64,000 nucleotides of DNA from Actinomadura_E scrupuli (lineage in GTDB: Bacteria > Actinomycetota > Actinomycetes > Streptosporangiales > Streptosporangiaceae). Shown in pieces: positions 28,663 through 36,945 of the stretch; the stretch's first letter is position 1; every line of letters begins with the position of its first letter. The stretch covers positions 186,001 through 250,000 of the forward strand of contig NZ_JBPCCU010000013.1 of assembly GCF_050971785.1 (NCBI RefSeq). The letters run 5' to 3'. The position numbers and the translations under genes are program-made. Below the pieces are notes generated by a model. It saw only the letters and a list, made by a program, of their open reading frames with translations. It did not search any database and had not been told where the DNA came from.

Positions 28663-29445
28663 TCAGTTGTCGGCCAGCACGAGCCGGCCCCAGACGAAGT
28701 CCGCGGCGCGCTCGATGGCGAGGCTCGCGTCGAGCAGTTCGTTCATTGAGTCCGGCCGCGCCCCGCCCTTGCGCTGCACCCAGCTGATCACGACGTAGTG
28801 GCCGTAGATCTCGGGATACGCGGCGCTGAAGCCGGCCCCGAAGTTCGTCAGGCCGTTCGCGGCCAGCGGGAGCGTGAATCCGCCGTTGACCTGGGGGTCG
28901 AGATCCCGGACGATCTGCTCGGAGCCCTCGATCCGGTCGAGGTTGAGGGCGACGAACTGGCCCACGTACCGCTGGTCGGTGCTGCGGTAGGCCCCGCGAA
29001 CGACCTGCGTACAGCCGAACTTCTGCAGGTCGGCCTTGAGCCGGTCGCCCCAGACCGCGGCACGGCAGTTCCCGGACACCTCGGAACGGACCAGGCTGAA
29101 GGTGTACTTGCCGTGCGAGACCGACTTGGCCTCGTCGGTGAAGACCTCGCCCTCGTTGAGGGGGCGCTGGTCACCGCCCGCACGCAGGTTCAGCTTCTTG
29201 GTGCCCTCGTTGGCCGCCGTCGGCACGTACACCGTGGGCAGGACCGAGCCGCCGCCGGACGCCGCGTTGGTGTCCCCGCCGGTGAAGGAGGCGACCGCGA
29301 CCACCACGACGGCCGCGACCACCACCACGAGGGCGACACCGAGGCCGATCATCTTGGTTCTGCGGCTGAGACCCGGCCGGTCGTCCGGCCAGAAGTCGTC
29401 CTCATCGGTCTTGCGCGCCCTCACGGGAGAGCCCGTGTCGCTCAC
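28663..29445 (-). CDS. Membrane-anchored protein of unknown function (paralogue B)
   Basis: 260 residues. A short cytosolic start rich in Asp/Arg, a single membrane helix (MIGLGVALVVVVAAVVVVAV) and an outer domain homologous to the downstream neighbour: SGNCRAAVWGDRLKADLQ, KFGCTQVVRGAY, VALNLDRIEG and GHYVVISWVQRKGG. The two genes are 13 bp apart and look like an old tandem duplication. The cytosolic parts differ completely (acidic here, Arg-rich in the partner). Function unknown. Confidence 0.82.
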   Translation of the reverse strand: MSDTGSPVRARKTDEDDFWPDDRPGLSRRTKMIGLGVALVVVVAAVVVVAVASFTGGDTNAASGGGSVLPTVYVPTAANEGTKKLNLRAGGDQRPLNEGEVFTDEAKSVSHGKYTFSLVRSEVSGNCRAAVWGDRLKADLQKFGCTQVVRGAYRSTDQRYVGQFVALNLDRIEGSEQIVRDLDPQVNGGFTLPLAANGLTNFGAGFSAAYPEIYGHYVVISWVQRKGGARPDSMNELLDASLAIERAADFVWGRLVLADN

Positions 29446-29580
29446 TGTTCCTCCGGTTCACTTCGCTCACTCAGCGGGCGGAACATCGCCGCTCGCGGGC
29501 GTCGCTCACGACGGGTGAGCCTATCGCTCCCCATCACTTTCGCGGGCACAAACAGCCGTTTCATCCGCTTTTGCCGCCCG

Positions 29581-30315
29581 TCAAAGACCGCTTGTACCGA
29601 TGAGCGCCCCGACCCCGTACGTGAACGCCGCGGCGGCGCCACCCAGCAGCAGCTGGCGCAGCCCGCTGAACCACCATGACCGGGCGGTCACCCGGGAGAC
29701 CAGCGCGCCGGCCGCGAACAGGCCGACCCCCGCGAGGGCACCGGCCGGCCAGAGCTCGCCGGCGCCCAGCAGGTACGGCAGGACGGGCAGCAAGGCGCCC
29801 AGGGCGAAGAACAGGAACGACGAACCGGCGGCCACCAGGGGCGACGGCAGGTTGCCGGGGTCGATGCCGAGCTCCTCGCGGGCGTGGATCTCCAGTGCCT
29901 CGTCGGGGCTGCGGGAGAGCTGCCTGGCGACCTCGGCGGCCAGCTTCGCGTCCAGGCCCCGGGCCTGGTAGAGCTGCGCCAGCTCGGCCTCCTCGGCCTT
30001 GGCGTTGTTGACCAGCTCGTCGAGCTCCACCGCGATCTCGGCCTGGGCCAGCTCCGACTGGGAGGCCACCGAGATGTACTCCCCCGCGGCCATCGAGAAG
30101 GCGCCCGCCGCGAGCCCGGCCAGCCCGGCCAGCACGATGACGTGCTGCGAGGCCCGCCCGCCGGCGATCCCGGCGATGAGCGCGAAGTTGGAGACCAGCC
30201 CGTCCATCGCCCCGAACACCGACGGCCGCAGCCATCCTCCGGTCACGTCCCGGTGCTCGTGGTGGATCTCGGAGGTGACGGTCCGCTGGACTCCGGAGCC
30301 CTCGGGCTCGGTCAC
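29581..30315 (-). CDS. VIT1/CCC1-family transporter
   Basis: 244 residues. Family landmarks: LRPSVFGAMDGLVSNFALIAG at the first helix, AGAFSMAAGEYISVASQSEL in the second, and a cytosolic Glu-rich hairpin (AEIAVELDELVNNAKAEEAE) that in the family binds metal between helices 2 and 3. Three C-terminal membrane helices follow. VIT/CCC1 proteins move ferrous iron or manganese out of the cytosol; the substrate here is inference. The GTG start overlaps the lgt stop by 4 nt (GTGA), so it is translationally coupled to lgt. Confidence 0.9.
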   Translation of the reverse strand: MTEPEGSGVQRTVTSEIHHEHRDVTGGWLRPSVFGAMDGLVSNFALIAGIAGGRASQHVIVLAGLAGLAAGAFSMAAGEYISVASQSELAQAEIAVELDELVNNAKAEEAELAQLYQARGLDAKLAAEVARQLSRSPDEALEIHAREELGIDPGNLPSPLVAAGSSFLFFALGALLPVLPYLLGAGELWPAGALAGVGLFAAGALVSRVTARSWWFSGLRQLLLGGAAAAFTYGVGALIGTSGL

Positions 30316-31994
30316 GGAGCCTCCTTGGCCGTCGCTCTCGCCCCTCCGGCCCTGCGCTCGTCACCTCCGGGCTCCTCCGCACCCGCCTCGGTGTCACCGG
30401 CGGCCGGCCCGGCCTCAGGGGTGCCGGCCGGGGAGTCCTCGGCCGGGGAGTCGTCGGTCTCGGAGTCGTCGGTCTCCCACCACCTCTTGGCGGCCGGAAT
30501 CCCCGCGCGCTCCCCGGCCTGCTCCTCCGCGGGTACGGCATGATCCGCGGAGAGGACCTCGGTCTCCTCCAGAGGCCCGTCCTCGTCCTCCAGAGCGCCG
30601 TCCTCGGCCGCTTCGTCCTCGTCGCCGGCGGTCTCGCCGAACGGCTCGTCCGTGGCGGACCGGTCCGCGGTCTCCGCTGGGCGCTCGTCGCGCGGGGACG
30701 GGTCCGCGGTCTCCTCGAGCGGCCCGTCCTCGTCGCCGGAGGGGTCCCCGGCGTCCTCGGCCGACTCGTCCTCCAGGCCCGGATCCTCGGCGTCGTCGAA
30801 GGGGCCGTCCTGCCGGGGAAGATCCGCCTCGTCGGGAAGGTCAGTCTCCCCGGAGAGGTCCGCGGTCTCCGCGGCGGGCTCCTGCTCACCGGCCGGGACT
30901 GCGACCGGCTCGTCGTGATCGGCGTGGCCATCGGCCGGCCCCGTGGGCGCCGCCTCCCAGGCCACGGGCGCGCCGGCGGGCTCCTCCGCCGCTTCTCCGG
31001 CGGGCTCGGCGACGGCCCACGGTTCCACGGCGGACGCCCGCGTCCCGGAGGACGCCTGTCCGGCGGGCTCGTCGTGATCGTGCCGCACCGCACCGGCACC
31101 GCCGGGCGGCTCCGGGTCGGCCGCCGGCTCGTCGCCACCGGGCTCGGCGCGGGTCTCCACGACCTCCTGGACGTCGCTCTTGTCGCGGTTGACGTACAGG
31201 TACGCGGCCGCGCCGAGGAAGACGACCAGGGCCGTGTAGTCGTTGAGCCGCAGCCCGAGGAAATGGTGGGCGCTGTCGATGCGCAGCCACTCGATCCAGG
31301 CCCTGCCGACGGTGTAGGCGGCGACGTAGAGGGCGAAGCTGCGCCCGTAGTTGAGCCGGTACCGCTTGCCCGCCCAGATCACCAGGATCGCGATGCCGAA
31401 GCACCACAGCGACTCGTACAGGAAGGTGGGGTGGTAGTTCGCGACATCGGCGTAACGCGGGTCGAGGCTGCCGTCGGGGAGCCTCGGCCGGTGGTCCTGG
31501 TCGATCGTCACCGCCCACGGCAGCGAGGTCGGGCGCCCGTACAGCTCCTGGTTGAACCAGTTCCCCCAGCGGCCGATGCCCTGCGCCAGCGCGATGCCCG
31601 GCGCGACGGCGTCGGCGAAGACCCGCAGGTTCACGCCGCGGCGTCGGCAGCCGATGGCGGCGCCCACCGCGCCGAGCGCGACCGCGCCCCAGATGCCCAG
31701 GCCGCCGTTCCAGACCTTGAGGGCGTCGAGCGGGTGCCGGCCCGAGCCGAAGTACATCTGGTTGTCGGTGATGACGTGGTACAGCCGCCCGCCGATCAGG
31801 CCGAACGGCACCGCCCACACGGCGATGTCGATGACGACGCCGGGGGTCCCCCCGCGCGCGGCCCAGCGGCGTTCACCGAGCCAGACGGCGACGACGATCC
31901 CAAGAATGATCATGAGAGCGTACGCGCGGAGCGGGAAGGGCCCGAGGTGCCAGACTCCCTGCGACGGGCTCGGGAAGGCGAGCGGATGCTGCAT
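30312..31994 (-). CDS. lgt: Prolipoprotein diacylglyceryl transferase with long acidic C-terminal extension
   Basis: Transfers diacylglycerol from phosphatidylglycerol to the lipobox cysteine of prolipoproteins in the inner membrane; the window's own lipoproteins (10314, 14738, 47148) would be substrates. The enzyme spans about residues 1-275: seven membrane helices, GLIGGRLYHVI, the Lgt signature GRWGNWFNQELYG and HPTFLYESLW. After YLYVNRDKSDVQEVV comes about 280 residues of low-complexity Glu/Asp/Pro/Ala sequence. Lgt is usually about 260-330 residues. Long acidic tails occur in some actinobacterial Lgts; their role is not known to me. Confidence 0.95.
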   Translation of the reverse strand: MQHPLAFPSPSQGVWHLGPFPLRAYALMIILGIVVAVWLGERRWAARGGTPGVVIDIAVWAVPFGLIGGRLYHVITDNQMYFGSGRHPLDALKVWNGGLGIWGAVALGAVGAAIGCRRRGVNLRVFADAVAPGIALAQGIGRWGNWFNQELYGRPTSLPWAVTIDQDHRPRLPDGSLDPRYADVANYHPTFLYESLWCFGIAILVIWAGKRYRLNYGRSFALYVAAYTVGRAWIEWLRIDSAHHFLGLRLNDYTALVVFLGAAAYLYVNRDKSDVQEVVETRAEPGGDEPAADPEPPGGAGAVRHDHDEPAGQASSGTRASAVEPWAVAEPAGEAAEEPAGAPVAWEAAPTGPADGHADHDEPVAVPAGEQEPAAETADLSGETDLPDEADLPRQDGPFDDAEDPGLEDESAEDAGDPSGDEDGPLEETADPSPRDERPAETADRSATDEPFGETAGDEDEAAEDGALEDEDGPLEETEVLSADHAVPAEEQAGERAGIPAAKRWWETDDSETDDSPAEDSPAGTPEAGPAAGDTEAGAEEPGGDERRAGGARATAKEAP

Positions 31995-32080
31995 GAGCGT
32001 TGACGTTACCGCCTCCGCGGACCTCGTGCGCCGCAGGTCCCCTCACCGGTGAGAAGATCCTGCGGCACACGCGGCCCCGG

Positions 32081-32866
32081 CTAGCTCCGGGCGGGCGCGG
32101 GCGCGCTCTGCGCCCCGCCGGCCGCCGCGAGGATCGCCTTGCGGAGGCCGTCCACGGTGAAGGTCTGGGCGGTGCCCAGCGTCTTGCCGTCGAGCTTGAT
32201 GGTCGGGGTCGAGGTGACCTTGGCGGTCTGCACCGCGTACTGCGTCATCGACGCGACCTGGGCGTACTTCTCGTGGTTGGCGACGCACTTCCCGAAGGCC
32301 GGGCCGTGGATGCCGGCCTTGCCGGCCCAGGAGATCAGATCGTCGTTGGAGAAGCCGGTGTCGCCCTCCTTCGGCTGGTGCCGGTAGATCAGGTCGTGGA
32401 ATGGGATCCACCGGTCGGCCGGGGCGCACAGCGCGGCGTTGGCCGCGCGCAGGGAGTTGGACTTCATCGGCTCCTGCCGGAACAGCTGGAAGGGCCGGTA
32501 GACCACCCGTACCTTGCGCGCGGCCGCCAGCTGCTTGATCGTCTGTCCGTTGAGCTTCTCGAACTCCTTGCAGCTCGGGCACTGGAAGTCCTCGAAGATC
32601 TCGAGTACCGGCCGCTCGACGCCGGGCTCGGCCATCACGACCGACCCGTCGGCCTGCCGGGTCGCCGGGACGACCGGGCCCTGGTTGGCGCTGGGCTCGT
32701 CATCGCCGGACCGGGTCAGCACCACGGTGAAGACGACGATGGCTATCACCGCCACGGCGCCCAGGGAGATCATCAGCGCCCGCGCCTGCTTCTGCCGCTT
32801 GGCGTGACGCTCGCGTTCCTCGGCCAGTCGTTCGCGCGCCGTCCGATCCCTGGCGGCCTTGCCCAT
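32081..32866 (-). CDS. DsbA-like thioredoxin-domain membrane protein (CPSC)
   Basis: 261 residues: a basic cytosolic start (RERLAEERERHAKRQKQ), one membrane anchor (ALMISLGAVAVIAIVVFTVV), then an extracytoplasmic DsbA/thioredoxin_4 domain. Active site FEDFQCPSCKEFE (CPSC), helical insert with LRAANAALCAPADRW, and the cis-Pro loop TSTPTIKLDG. Likely a thiol oxidase or isomerase for secreted proteins. It is paralogous to the gene at 32992-33813; a strong hairpin separates the two. It has extra cysteines in the insert (ALCAP and GKCVAN), shared with the paralogue. Confidence 0.9.
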   Translation of the reverse strand: MGKAARDRTARERLAEERERHAKRQKQARALMISLGAVAVIAIVVFTVVLTRSGDDEPSANQGPVVPATRQADGSVVMAEPGVERPVLEIFEDFQCPSCKEFEKLNGQTIKQLAAARKVRVVYRPFQLFRQEPMKSNSLRAANAALCAPADRWIPFHDLIYRHQPKEGDTGFSNDDLISWAGKAGIHGPAFGKCVANHEKYAQVASMTQYAVQTAKVTSTPTIKLDGKTLGTAQTFTVDGLRKAILAAAGGAQSAPAPARS

Positions 32867-32915
32867 CAGATCCCCCCGAATCCGCCACGCCGCACCCCCG
32901 TGCGGGGCCGCGCAT

Positions 32916-32955
32916 CGTGTACGGCCGGTCGATCACTGGTGACCGGCCGTACACG
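32916..32955 (-). terminator. Hairpin between the two DsbA-like genes
   Basis: Perfect 15-bp stem: CGTGTACGGCCGGTC (32916-32930) with 32941-32955, 10-nt loop. It comes 37 bp after the stop of the upstream DsbA-like gene and about 50 bp before the next start. It would end or attenuate the MauE-DsbA transcript, so the second DsbA gene may be expressed less or from its own promoter. Confidence 0.75.
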
Positions 32956-32991
32956 ACCTTACGAGAGGACGCGCGGCAGCGGGCGGAACCC

Positions 32992-33813
32992 CTACTTCTT
33001 CGGAGTGGCCGAACCGCTCGGCGCGGGGGTGGTGGCCGGCGTGGTCTTCGGAGCGGCGGCCACGATGGCCGCCTCCAGCGCCTGCGGGTTCATGATCTGA
33101 CCCTCCAGGTTGAGCGCCTTCCCGTCCAGGTAGACCGTCGGGGTGCCGGTGACCTTACGGTCGTTCAGCGCGTTCTTGGTCATCTGGTCGAGCTGGGCGC
33201 CCTTCTGGGTGCCGGACACGCACTTGTCGAACGTGGCGTCCCCGAAGCCGAGGTCCTTCGCCCAGAGGTTGAGGTCCTTGACCTCGAAGCCGTTCGACCC
33301 TTCCTTCGGCTGGTACTTGTAGAGCGTGTCGTGGTAGGAGACCCACTTGTCCGCCGGGGCGCACAGCGCGGCGTTGGCCGCGCGCCGGGAGTTGGTCGAC
33401 AGCGGCGCCTGCTGGAACAGCTGGAACGGTCGGTAGACCACTTTGACCTTGCCCGACGCCGCCAGCTTCTTGATCGTGGAACCGCTCAGCTGCTCGAACT
33501 CCTTGCAGATCGGGCACTGGAAGTCCTCGAAGATCTCCAGCAGCGGAGCGGCCGTGCCCTGGGCCGCCATCACGACCGAGCCGTCGGCCTCGCGGCTGAC
33601 CGGGGCCAGCGGGCCGCTGTAGGCGGTGGCCTGCTGGTTCCGGGTCTCCTTCTTGTTGGCGTAGTAGACCCCGATCCCGACGACCAGCGCCAGGATCGCG
33701 ATGGCGGAAAGGCTGATCATCACCGCTCTGGCCCGCTTCTGCTTGAGCGCCTGCTTCCTGCGCTCCTCGGCGAGGCGCTCGCGGGCCGTCCGCTGCCGCG
33801 CAGCCTTACTCAT
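32992..33813 (-). CDS. DsbA-like thioredoxin-domain membrane protein (CPIC)
   Basis: 273 residues, ATG with AGGAG 8 nt upstream. Same plan as its paralogue: basic start RERLAEERRKQALKQK, an anchor (VMISLSAIAILALVVGIGVYY), then DsbA-like domain with FEDFQCPICKEFE (CPIC active site), RRAANAALCAPADKW and the cis-Pro loop VTGTPTVYLDG. It follows the MauE/DoxX-type gene by 89 bp on the same strand. The pair resembles MauE-MauD modules, in which the membrane protein services a thioredoxin-like partner; that pairing is inference. Confidence 0.9.
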   Translation of the reverse strand: MSKAARQRTARERLAEERRKQALKQKRARAVMISLSAIAILALVVGIGVYYANKKETRNQQATAYSGPLAPVSREADGSVVMAAQGTAAPLLEIFEDFQCPICKEFEQLSGSTIKKLAASGKVKVVYRPFQLFQQAPLSTNSRRAANAALCAPADKWVSYHDTLYKYQPKEGSNGFEVKDLNLWAKDLGFGDATFDKCVSGTQKGAQLDQMTKNALNDRKVTGTPTVYLDGKALNLEGQIMNPQALEAAIVAAAPKTTPATTPAPSGSATPKK

Positions 33814-33902
33814 CGGGGGTCTCCTCTAGGTCGTCTCCCCGGCCGCGCCGATCGCGGTACCGGGGAGGAAGGGGTCGAGTGGGGGGACGCACGGGAGCTC
33901 GG

Positions 33903-34418
33903 TCAGTCGCCGTACAGCCCGAGGATCCGGTCGAGCGCCAGCTTGCTCTTGGGCAGCACCACGATCCAGGCCGCCAGGGCGAGGAAACCGAGGTCCCGCA
34001 GGATCTCCTGAAGATAACGGGTCTGGCCCTCGCCGACCGCGCCACCCCCGCCGAAGCAGCCGCAGTCGATCGACAGGCCGCGAGCCCAGGCCGAGATGAT
34101 CCCGGCGATGAAAATGATCATAAGGAGCCCGCCCGCAGCGGCGACGAACCGCGTCGCGAAGCCGAGCACCAGCATCCCCGCCAGGCACATCTCCAAGATA
34201 GGCAGCCCGATGCCGACGACGCCGACCAGCCCCTCGGGAAGGATCTGGTACGCCGAGACGGCGAGCTTCTGCAGAGCCGGCGGCTGGCTGAACTTCGCCC
34301 AGCCCGCCAGGAACAGGACCACGGCGAGACCCAGCCTGGCAAGGGTCGTCAGCCACGGCTGGATCACCGTCCAGCCGCCGAAGCGGGCCGATCGCCTCTC
34401 GGCGGTGTCGGTCGCCAT
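33903..34418 (-). CDS. MauE/DoxX family redox-associated membrane protein
   Basis: 171 residues, four membrane helices. LARLGLAVVLFLAGWAKFSQPP at helix 1, LPILEMCLAGMLVLGFATR in the middle, and IDCGCFGGGG before helix 4. The paired cysteines with CFGG are the MauE hallmark, proposed to take part in disulfide exchange with a partner thioredoxin. The downstream DsbA-like gene supplies such a partner. GAGGG ribosome-binding site just before the ATG. Head of a three-gene group with two DsbA-like proteins. Confidence 0.88.
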   Translation of the reverse strand: MATDTAERRSARFGGWTVIQPWLTTLARLGLAVVLFLAGWAKFSQPPALQKLAVSAYQILPEGLVGVVGIGLPILEMCLAGMLVLGFATRFVAAAGGLLMIIFIAGIISAWARGLSIDCGCFGGGGAVGEGQTRYLQEILRDLGFLALAAWIVVLPKSKLALDRILGLYGD

Positions 34419-34639
34419 CGTTCCCTCATCTCTGTCCGTCGGGGGGGCCGGGTGCCGCCCGGGTACGGCGCGACCAGCGCGTCGAACCTTACGCGACCCG
34501 GCATAAGCGGCCTGTTAGCACCGCCTGGGGACACGGTGCCCCATCCTGCCACGCGTCCCGCGGGCGGCGTAGGCCCTTGGGCGCGGTGCCCCCTGAGCCT
34601 CGCCCGGTGCTCCTGGCGGTGCTTTCCAGTGCTTCTCTG

Positions 34640-35476
34640 TCAGTGCTTCTGGCGGACGCCCTCCGCCAGCTCGGCGGCGAGCTCCCGGACCGCGTCCAGG
34701 CCGGCGGCCGGCGTCGGCGCGTCGAGCAGCCGGCGGATGAACGCCGAGCCCACGATGACCCCGTCCGCGAACTGCGCGACCTCGGCCGCCTGCGCTCCGG
34801 TGCCGACGCCCAGGCCGAGCCCGACCGGCAGGCCGGCCTGGGCCGTGCCGGTCGCCTGCACCGCGGAGATCGCCTTGCGGGTGCGCTCCACGAGCAGCGG
34901 GGCCCCGGTGTCGACGGCGGAGCGGGCGCCGGTGACGCCCATCAGCGAGGCAGCGTAGACGAAGCCCCGGCAGACCTTGGTGATCTTCTCGAGCCGCTCG
35001 TCGGTGGAGCTGAGCGCGACCAGGAAGATCCTGTCCAGGTCGTGGGCGTCGGAGGCGGCCAGCCAGTCCTCGCCCTCCTCGGGCGTCAGGTCCGGGGTGA
35101 TGAGCCCCGACCCGCCGGCGGATTTGAGATCGCGGGCGAAGGCGTCCACGCCGTACCGGTCGACCGGGTTCCAGTAGGTCATGATCAGCGTCGGCACGCC
35201 CGTGGCGGCCACCGCCTCCACGGTGCGGAAGACGTCGGGAAGCCGGACGCCGCCCACGAGCGCCCGGTGCACCGCGTCCTGGATGGTCGGGCCGTCCATC
35301 AGCGGGTCGGTGTAGGGCAGGCCGATCTCGATGACGTCGCAGCCGCCGTCGACCATGGCCTTGGCGGCCTCGACCGCGCCCTCCACCGAGGGGAAGCCGG
35401 CCGGCAGATAGCCGACGAGCGCGGCCCGGTTCTCCGCCTTGGCCTTGTCGTACGCGCTCGTGACGCTCGTGCTCAT
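34640..35476 (-). CDS. trpA: Tryptophan synthase alpha subunit
   Basis: Cleaves indole-3-glycerol phosphate to indole and glyceraldehyde 3-phosphate, passing indole to TrpB. 278 residues; catalytic Glu and Asp are visible in VIEIGLPYTDPLMDGP, and GLGVGTGAQAAEVAQFADG carries the phosphate site. The ATG at 35476 overlaps the stop of a 26-codon ORF (ATGA), and GGAG lies 7 nt upstream. The longer frame to 35545 runs through the tandem duplication. It follows trpB, but with the duplicated spacer in between. Confidence 0.97.
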   Translation of the reverse strand: MSTSVTSAYDKAKAENRAALVGYLPAGFPSVEGAVEAAKAMVDGGCDVIEIGLPYTDPLMDGPTIQDAVHRALVGGVRLPDVFRTVEAVAATGVPTLIMTYWNPVDRYGVDAFARDLKSAGGSGLITPDLTPEEGEDWLAASDAHDLDRIFLVALSSTDERLEKITKVCRGFVYAASLMGVTGARSAVDTGAPLLVERTRKAISAVQATGTAQAGLPVGLGLGVGTGAQAAEVAQFADGVIVGSAFIRRLLDAPTPAAGLDAVRELAAELAEGVRQKH

Positions 35477-35553
35477 CGGTTCGCTCCGCCCGCCCGGCGG
35501 GTGCCCGCCGTACCCGTACCTGTCGATGCCTCGCGGACGTCGCACCTGCTCAT
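35473..35553 (-). CDS. 26-codon ORF coupled to trpA (mini-ORF 2)
   Basis: From ATG 35553 with GGAG 7 nt upstream to TGA 35473-35475, encoding a 26-residue Arg/Gly/Thr/Ala-rich peptide that starts MSRCDVREAS and ends RRAGGANR. Its stop overlaps the trpA ATG (ATGA) and its start overlaps the stop of mini-ORF 1. Product function unknown; the act of translating it may couple trpB and trpA. Could equally be a by-product of the duplication. Confidence 0.4.
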   Translation of the reverse strand: MSRCDVREASTGTGTAGTRRAGGANR

Positions 35554-35624
35554 CGGTTCGCTCCGCCCGCTCGGCGGGTGCCCGCCGTACCTGTCGCCGT
35601 CGATGCCTCGCGGACGTCGCTCAC
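35550..35624 (-). CDS. 24-codon ORF coupled to trpB (mini-ORF 1)
   Basis: GTG at 35624 overlaps the trpB stop (GTGA); the ORF ends TGA at 35550-35552, overlapping the ATG of mini-ORF 2. The peptide starts MSDVREASTATG and ends RRAGGANR, near-identical to mini-ORF 2 apart from two inserted residues near its start and one substitution. Same caveats on function. Confidence 0.4.
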   Translation of the reverse strand: MSDVREASTATGTAGTRRAGGANR

Positions 35625-36850
35625 TGGTCGTCCTCCGGCATGAGCCCGAAGTAGCCGGCCGCGGTGTGCATGTCCTTGTCTCCCCGGCCGGACAGGCACA
35701 CGATGATCGTGGCCTCCGGGCCGAGCTCCTTGCCAACCTTGATCGCACCGGCCAGGGCGTGCGCCGACTCGATGGCCGGGATGATGCCCTCGGTCCGGCA
35801 CAGCAGCGCGAAGGCGTCCATCGCCTCGGCATCGGTGATCGCCCGGTAGTCGGCGCGGCCGGTGTCGTGCAGCCACGAATGCTCCGGCCCGACGCCCGGG
35901 TAGTCCAGCCCGGCGGAGATGGAGTGCGACTCGAGGGTCTGGCCCTCCTCGTCCTGCAGGAGGTAGGTGCGCATGCCGTGGATGACCCCGACCGAGCCGG
36001 CCGAGATCGTGGCCGCGTGCCGGCCGGTCTCCACGCCGTCGCCGGCCGCCTCGAACCCGTACAGCCGGACCGACTCGTCGGGGATGAACTCGTGGAAGAT
36101 GCCGATGGCGTTGGAACCGCCGCCCACGCAGGCCACGACGGCGTCCGGCAGCGCGCCGGTCATCGCCAGGCACTGCTCGCGGGCCTCGACGCCGATGACG
36201 CGCTGGAAGTCGCGGACCATCATCGGGAACGGGTGCGGCCCCATGATGGTGCCGAGGCAGTAGTGGGTGTGGTCGACGGTGGCCACCCAGTCGCGGAACG
36301 CCTCGTTGACGGCGTCCTTGAGGGTGCGGCTGCCGGTCGTCACCGGGATGACCTGGGCGCCGAGCATCCGCATCCGGGCCACGTTGAGCGCCTGCCGCCT
36401 GGTGTCGACCTCGCCCATGTAGACGGTGCACTCCAGCCCCATGAGGGCGGCGGCGGTGGCGGTCGCGACGCCGTGCTGCCCGGCACCGGTCTCGGCGATC
36501 ATCCGGGTCTTGCCCATGCGCTTGGTGATCAGCGCCTGGCCGAGCACGTTGTTGACCTTGTGCGAGCCGGTGTGGTTGAGATCCTCGCGCTTGAGCAGGA
36601 TGCGGGCGCCACCGGCGTGCCCGGCGAAGCGCTTGGCCTCGGTGAGCAGGCTGGGCCGCCCCGCGTAGTTGGTCAGCAGGTCGGCGAACTCCGCCTGGAA
36701 GGCGGGGTCGGTCCTGGCGGTCTCGTAGACGGTCTCGAGCTCGTCGAGCGCCGCCATGAGCGCCTCGGGAGCGAACCGCCCGCCGTGCCGGCCGAAACGG
36801 CCGGCCGCGTCGGGGACCGTGGACGCGCTGCGCGCTGCGTCGATGCTCAT
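35621..36850 (-). CDS. trpB: Tryptophan synthase beta subunit
   Basis: Joins indole and serine to tryptophan with pyridoxal phosphate. 409 residues. The PLP lysine is in NHTGSHKVNNVLGQALI, the catalytic Glu in AETGAGQHG, and the phosphate clamp is GGGSNAIGI. FGRHGGRFAPEALMAALDEL is the standard N-terminus after a short variable start. Its stop overlaps mini-ORF 1, and trpC ends 95 bp upstream. Confidence 0.97.
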   Translation of the reverse strand: MSIDAARSASTVPDAAGRFGRHGGRFAPEALMAALDELETVYETARTDPAFQAEFADLLTNYAGRPSLLTEAKRFAGHAGGARILLKREDLNHTGSHKVNNVLGQALITKRMGKTRMIAETGAGQHGVATATAAALMGLECTVYMGEVDTRRQALNVARMRMLGAQVIPVTTGSRTLKDAVNEAFRDWVATVDHTHYCLGTIMGPHPFPMMVRDFQRVIGVEAREQCLAMTGALPDAVVACVGGGSNAIGIFHEFIPDESVRLYGFEAAGDGVETGRHAATISAGSVGVIHGMRTYLLQDEEGQTLESHSISAGLDYPGVGPEHSWLHDTGRADYRAITDAEAMDAFALLCRTEGIIPAIESAHALAGAIKVGKELGPEATIIVCLSGRGDKDMHTAAGYFGLMPEDDQ

Positions 36851-36945
36851 GAGTGATGTCCTGTCGTACGGAAAGGGCCTGTCCGGTCAGATGAGATGCG
36901 GATGGGGCCGCCATCGTTCACGCAGCATGGAATTCACTCTACTGG

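Larger units (their letters stand above)
35471..35625. repeat. ~77-bp tandem duplication between trpB and trpA
   Basis: Copy 1 at 35471-35547 and copy 2 at 35548-35625 are nearly identical (a few substitutions and a small length change). Each unit carries GGAGCGAACCGATG on the minus strand, that is a ribosome-binding site and start codon. The trpA start is the one in copy 1. Copy 2 contributes the start of a small ORF. Confidence 0.85.

Noticed and set aside
36887..36928. A 13-codon ORF between trpC and trpB, considered as trpM or a leader peptide
   Set aside because: It has a single Trp, no Shine-Dalgarno, and does not resemble the streptomycete TrpM protein. The gap is only 95 bp.
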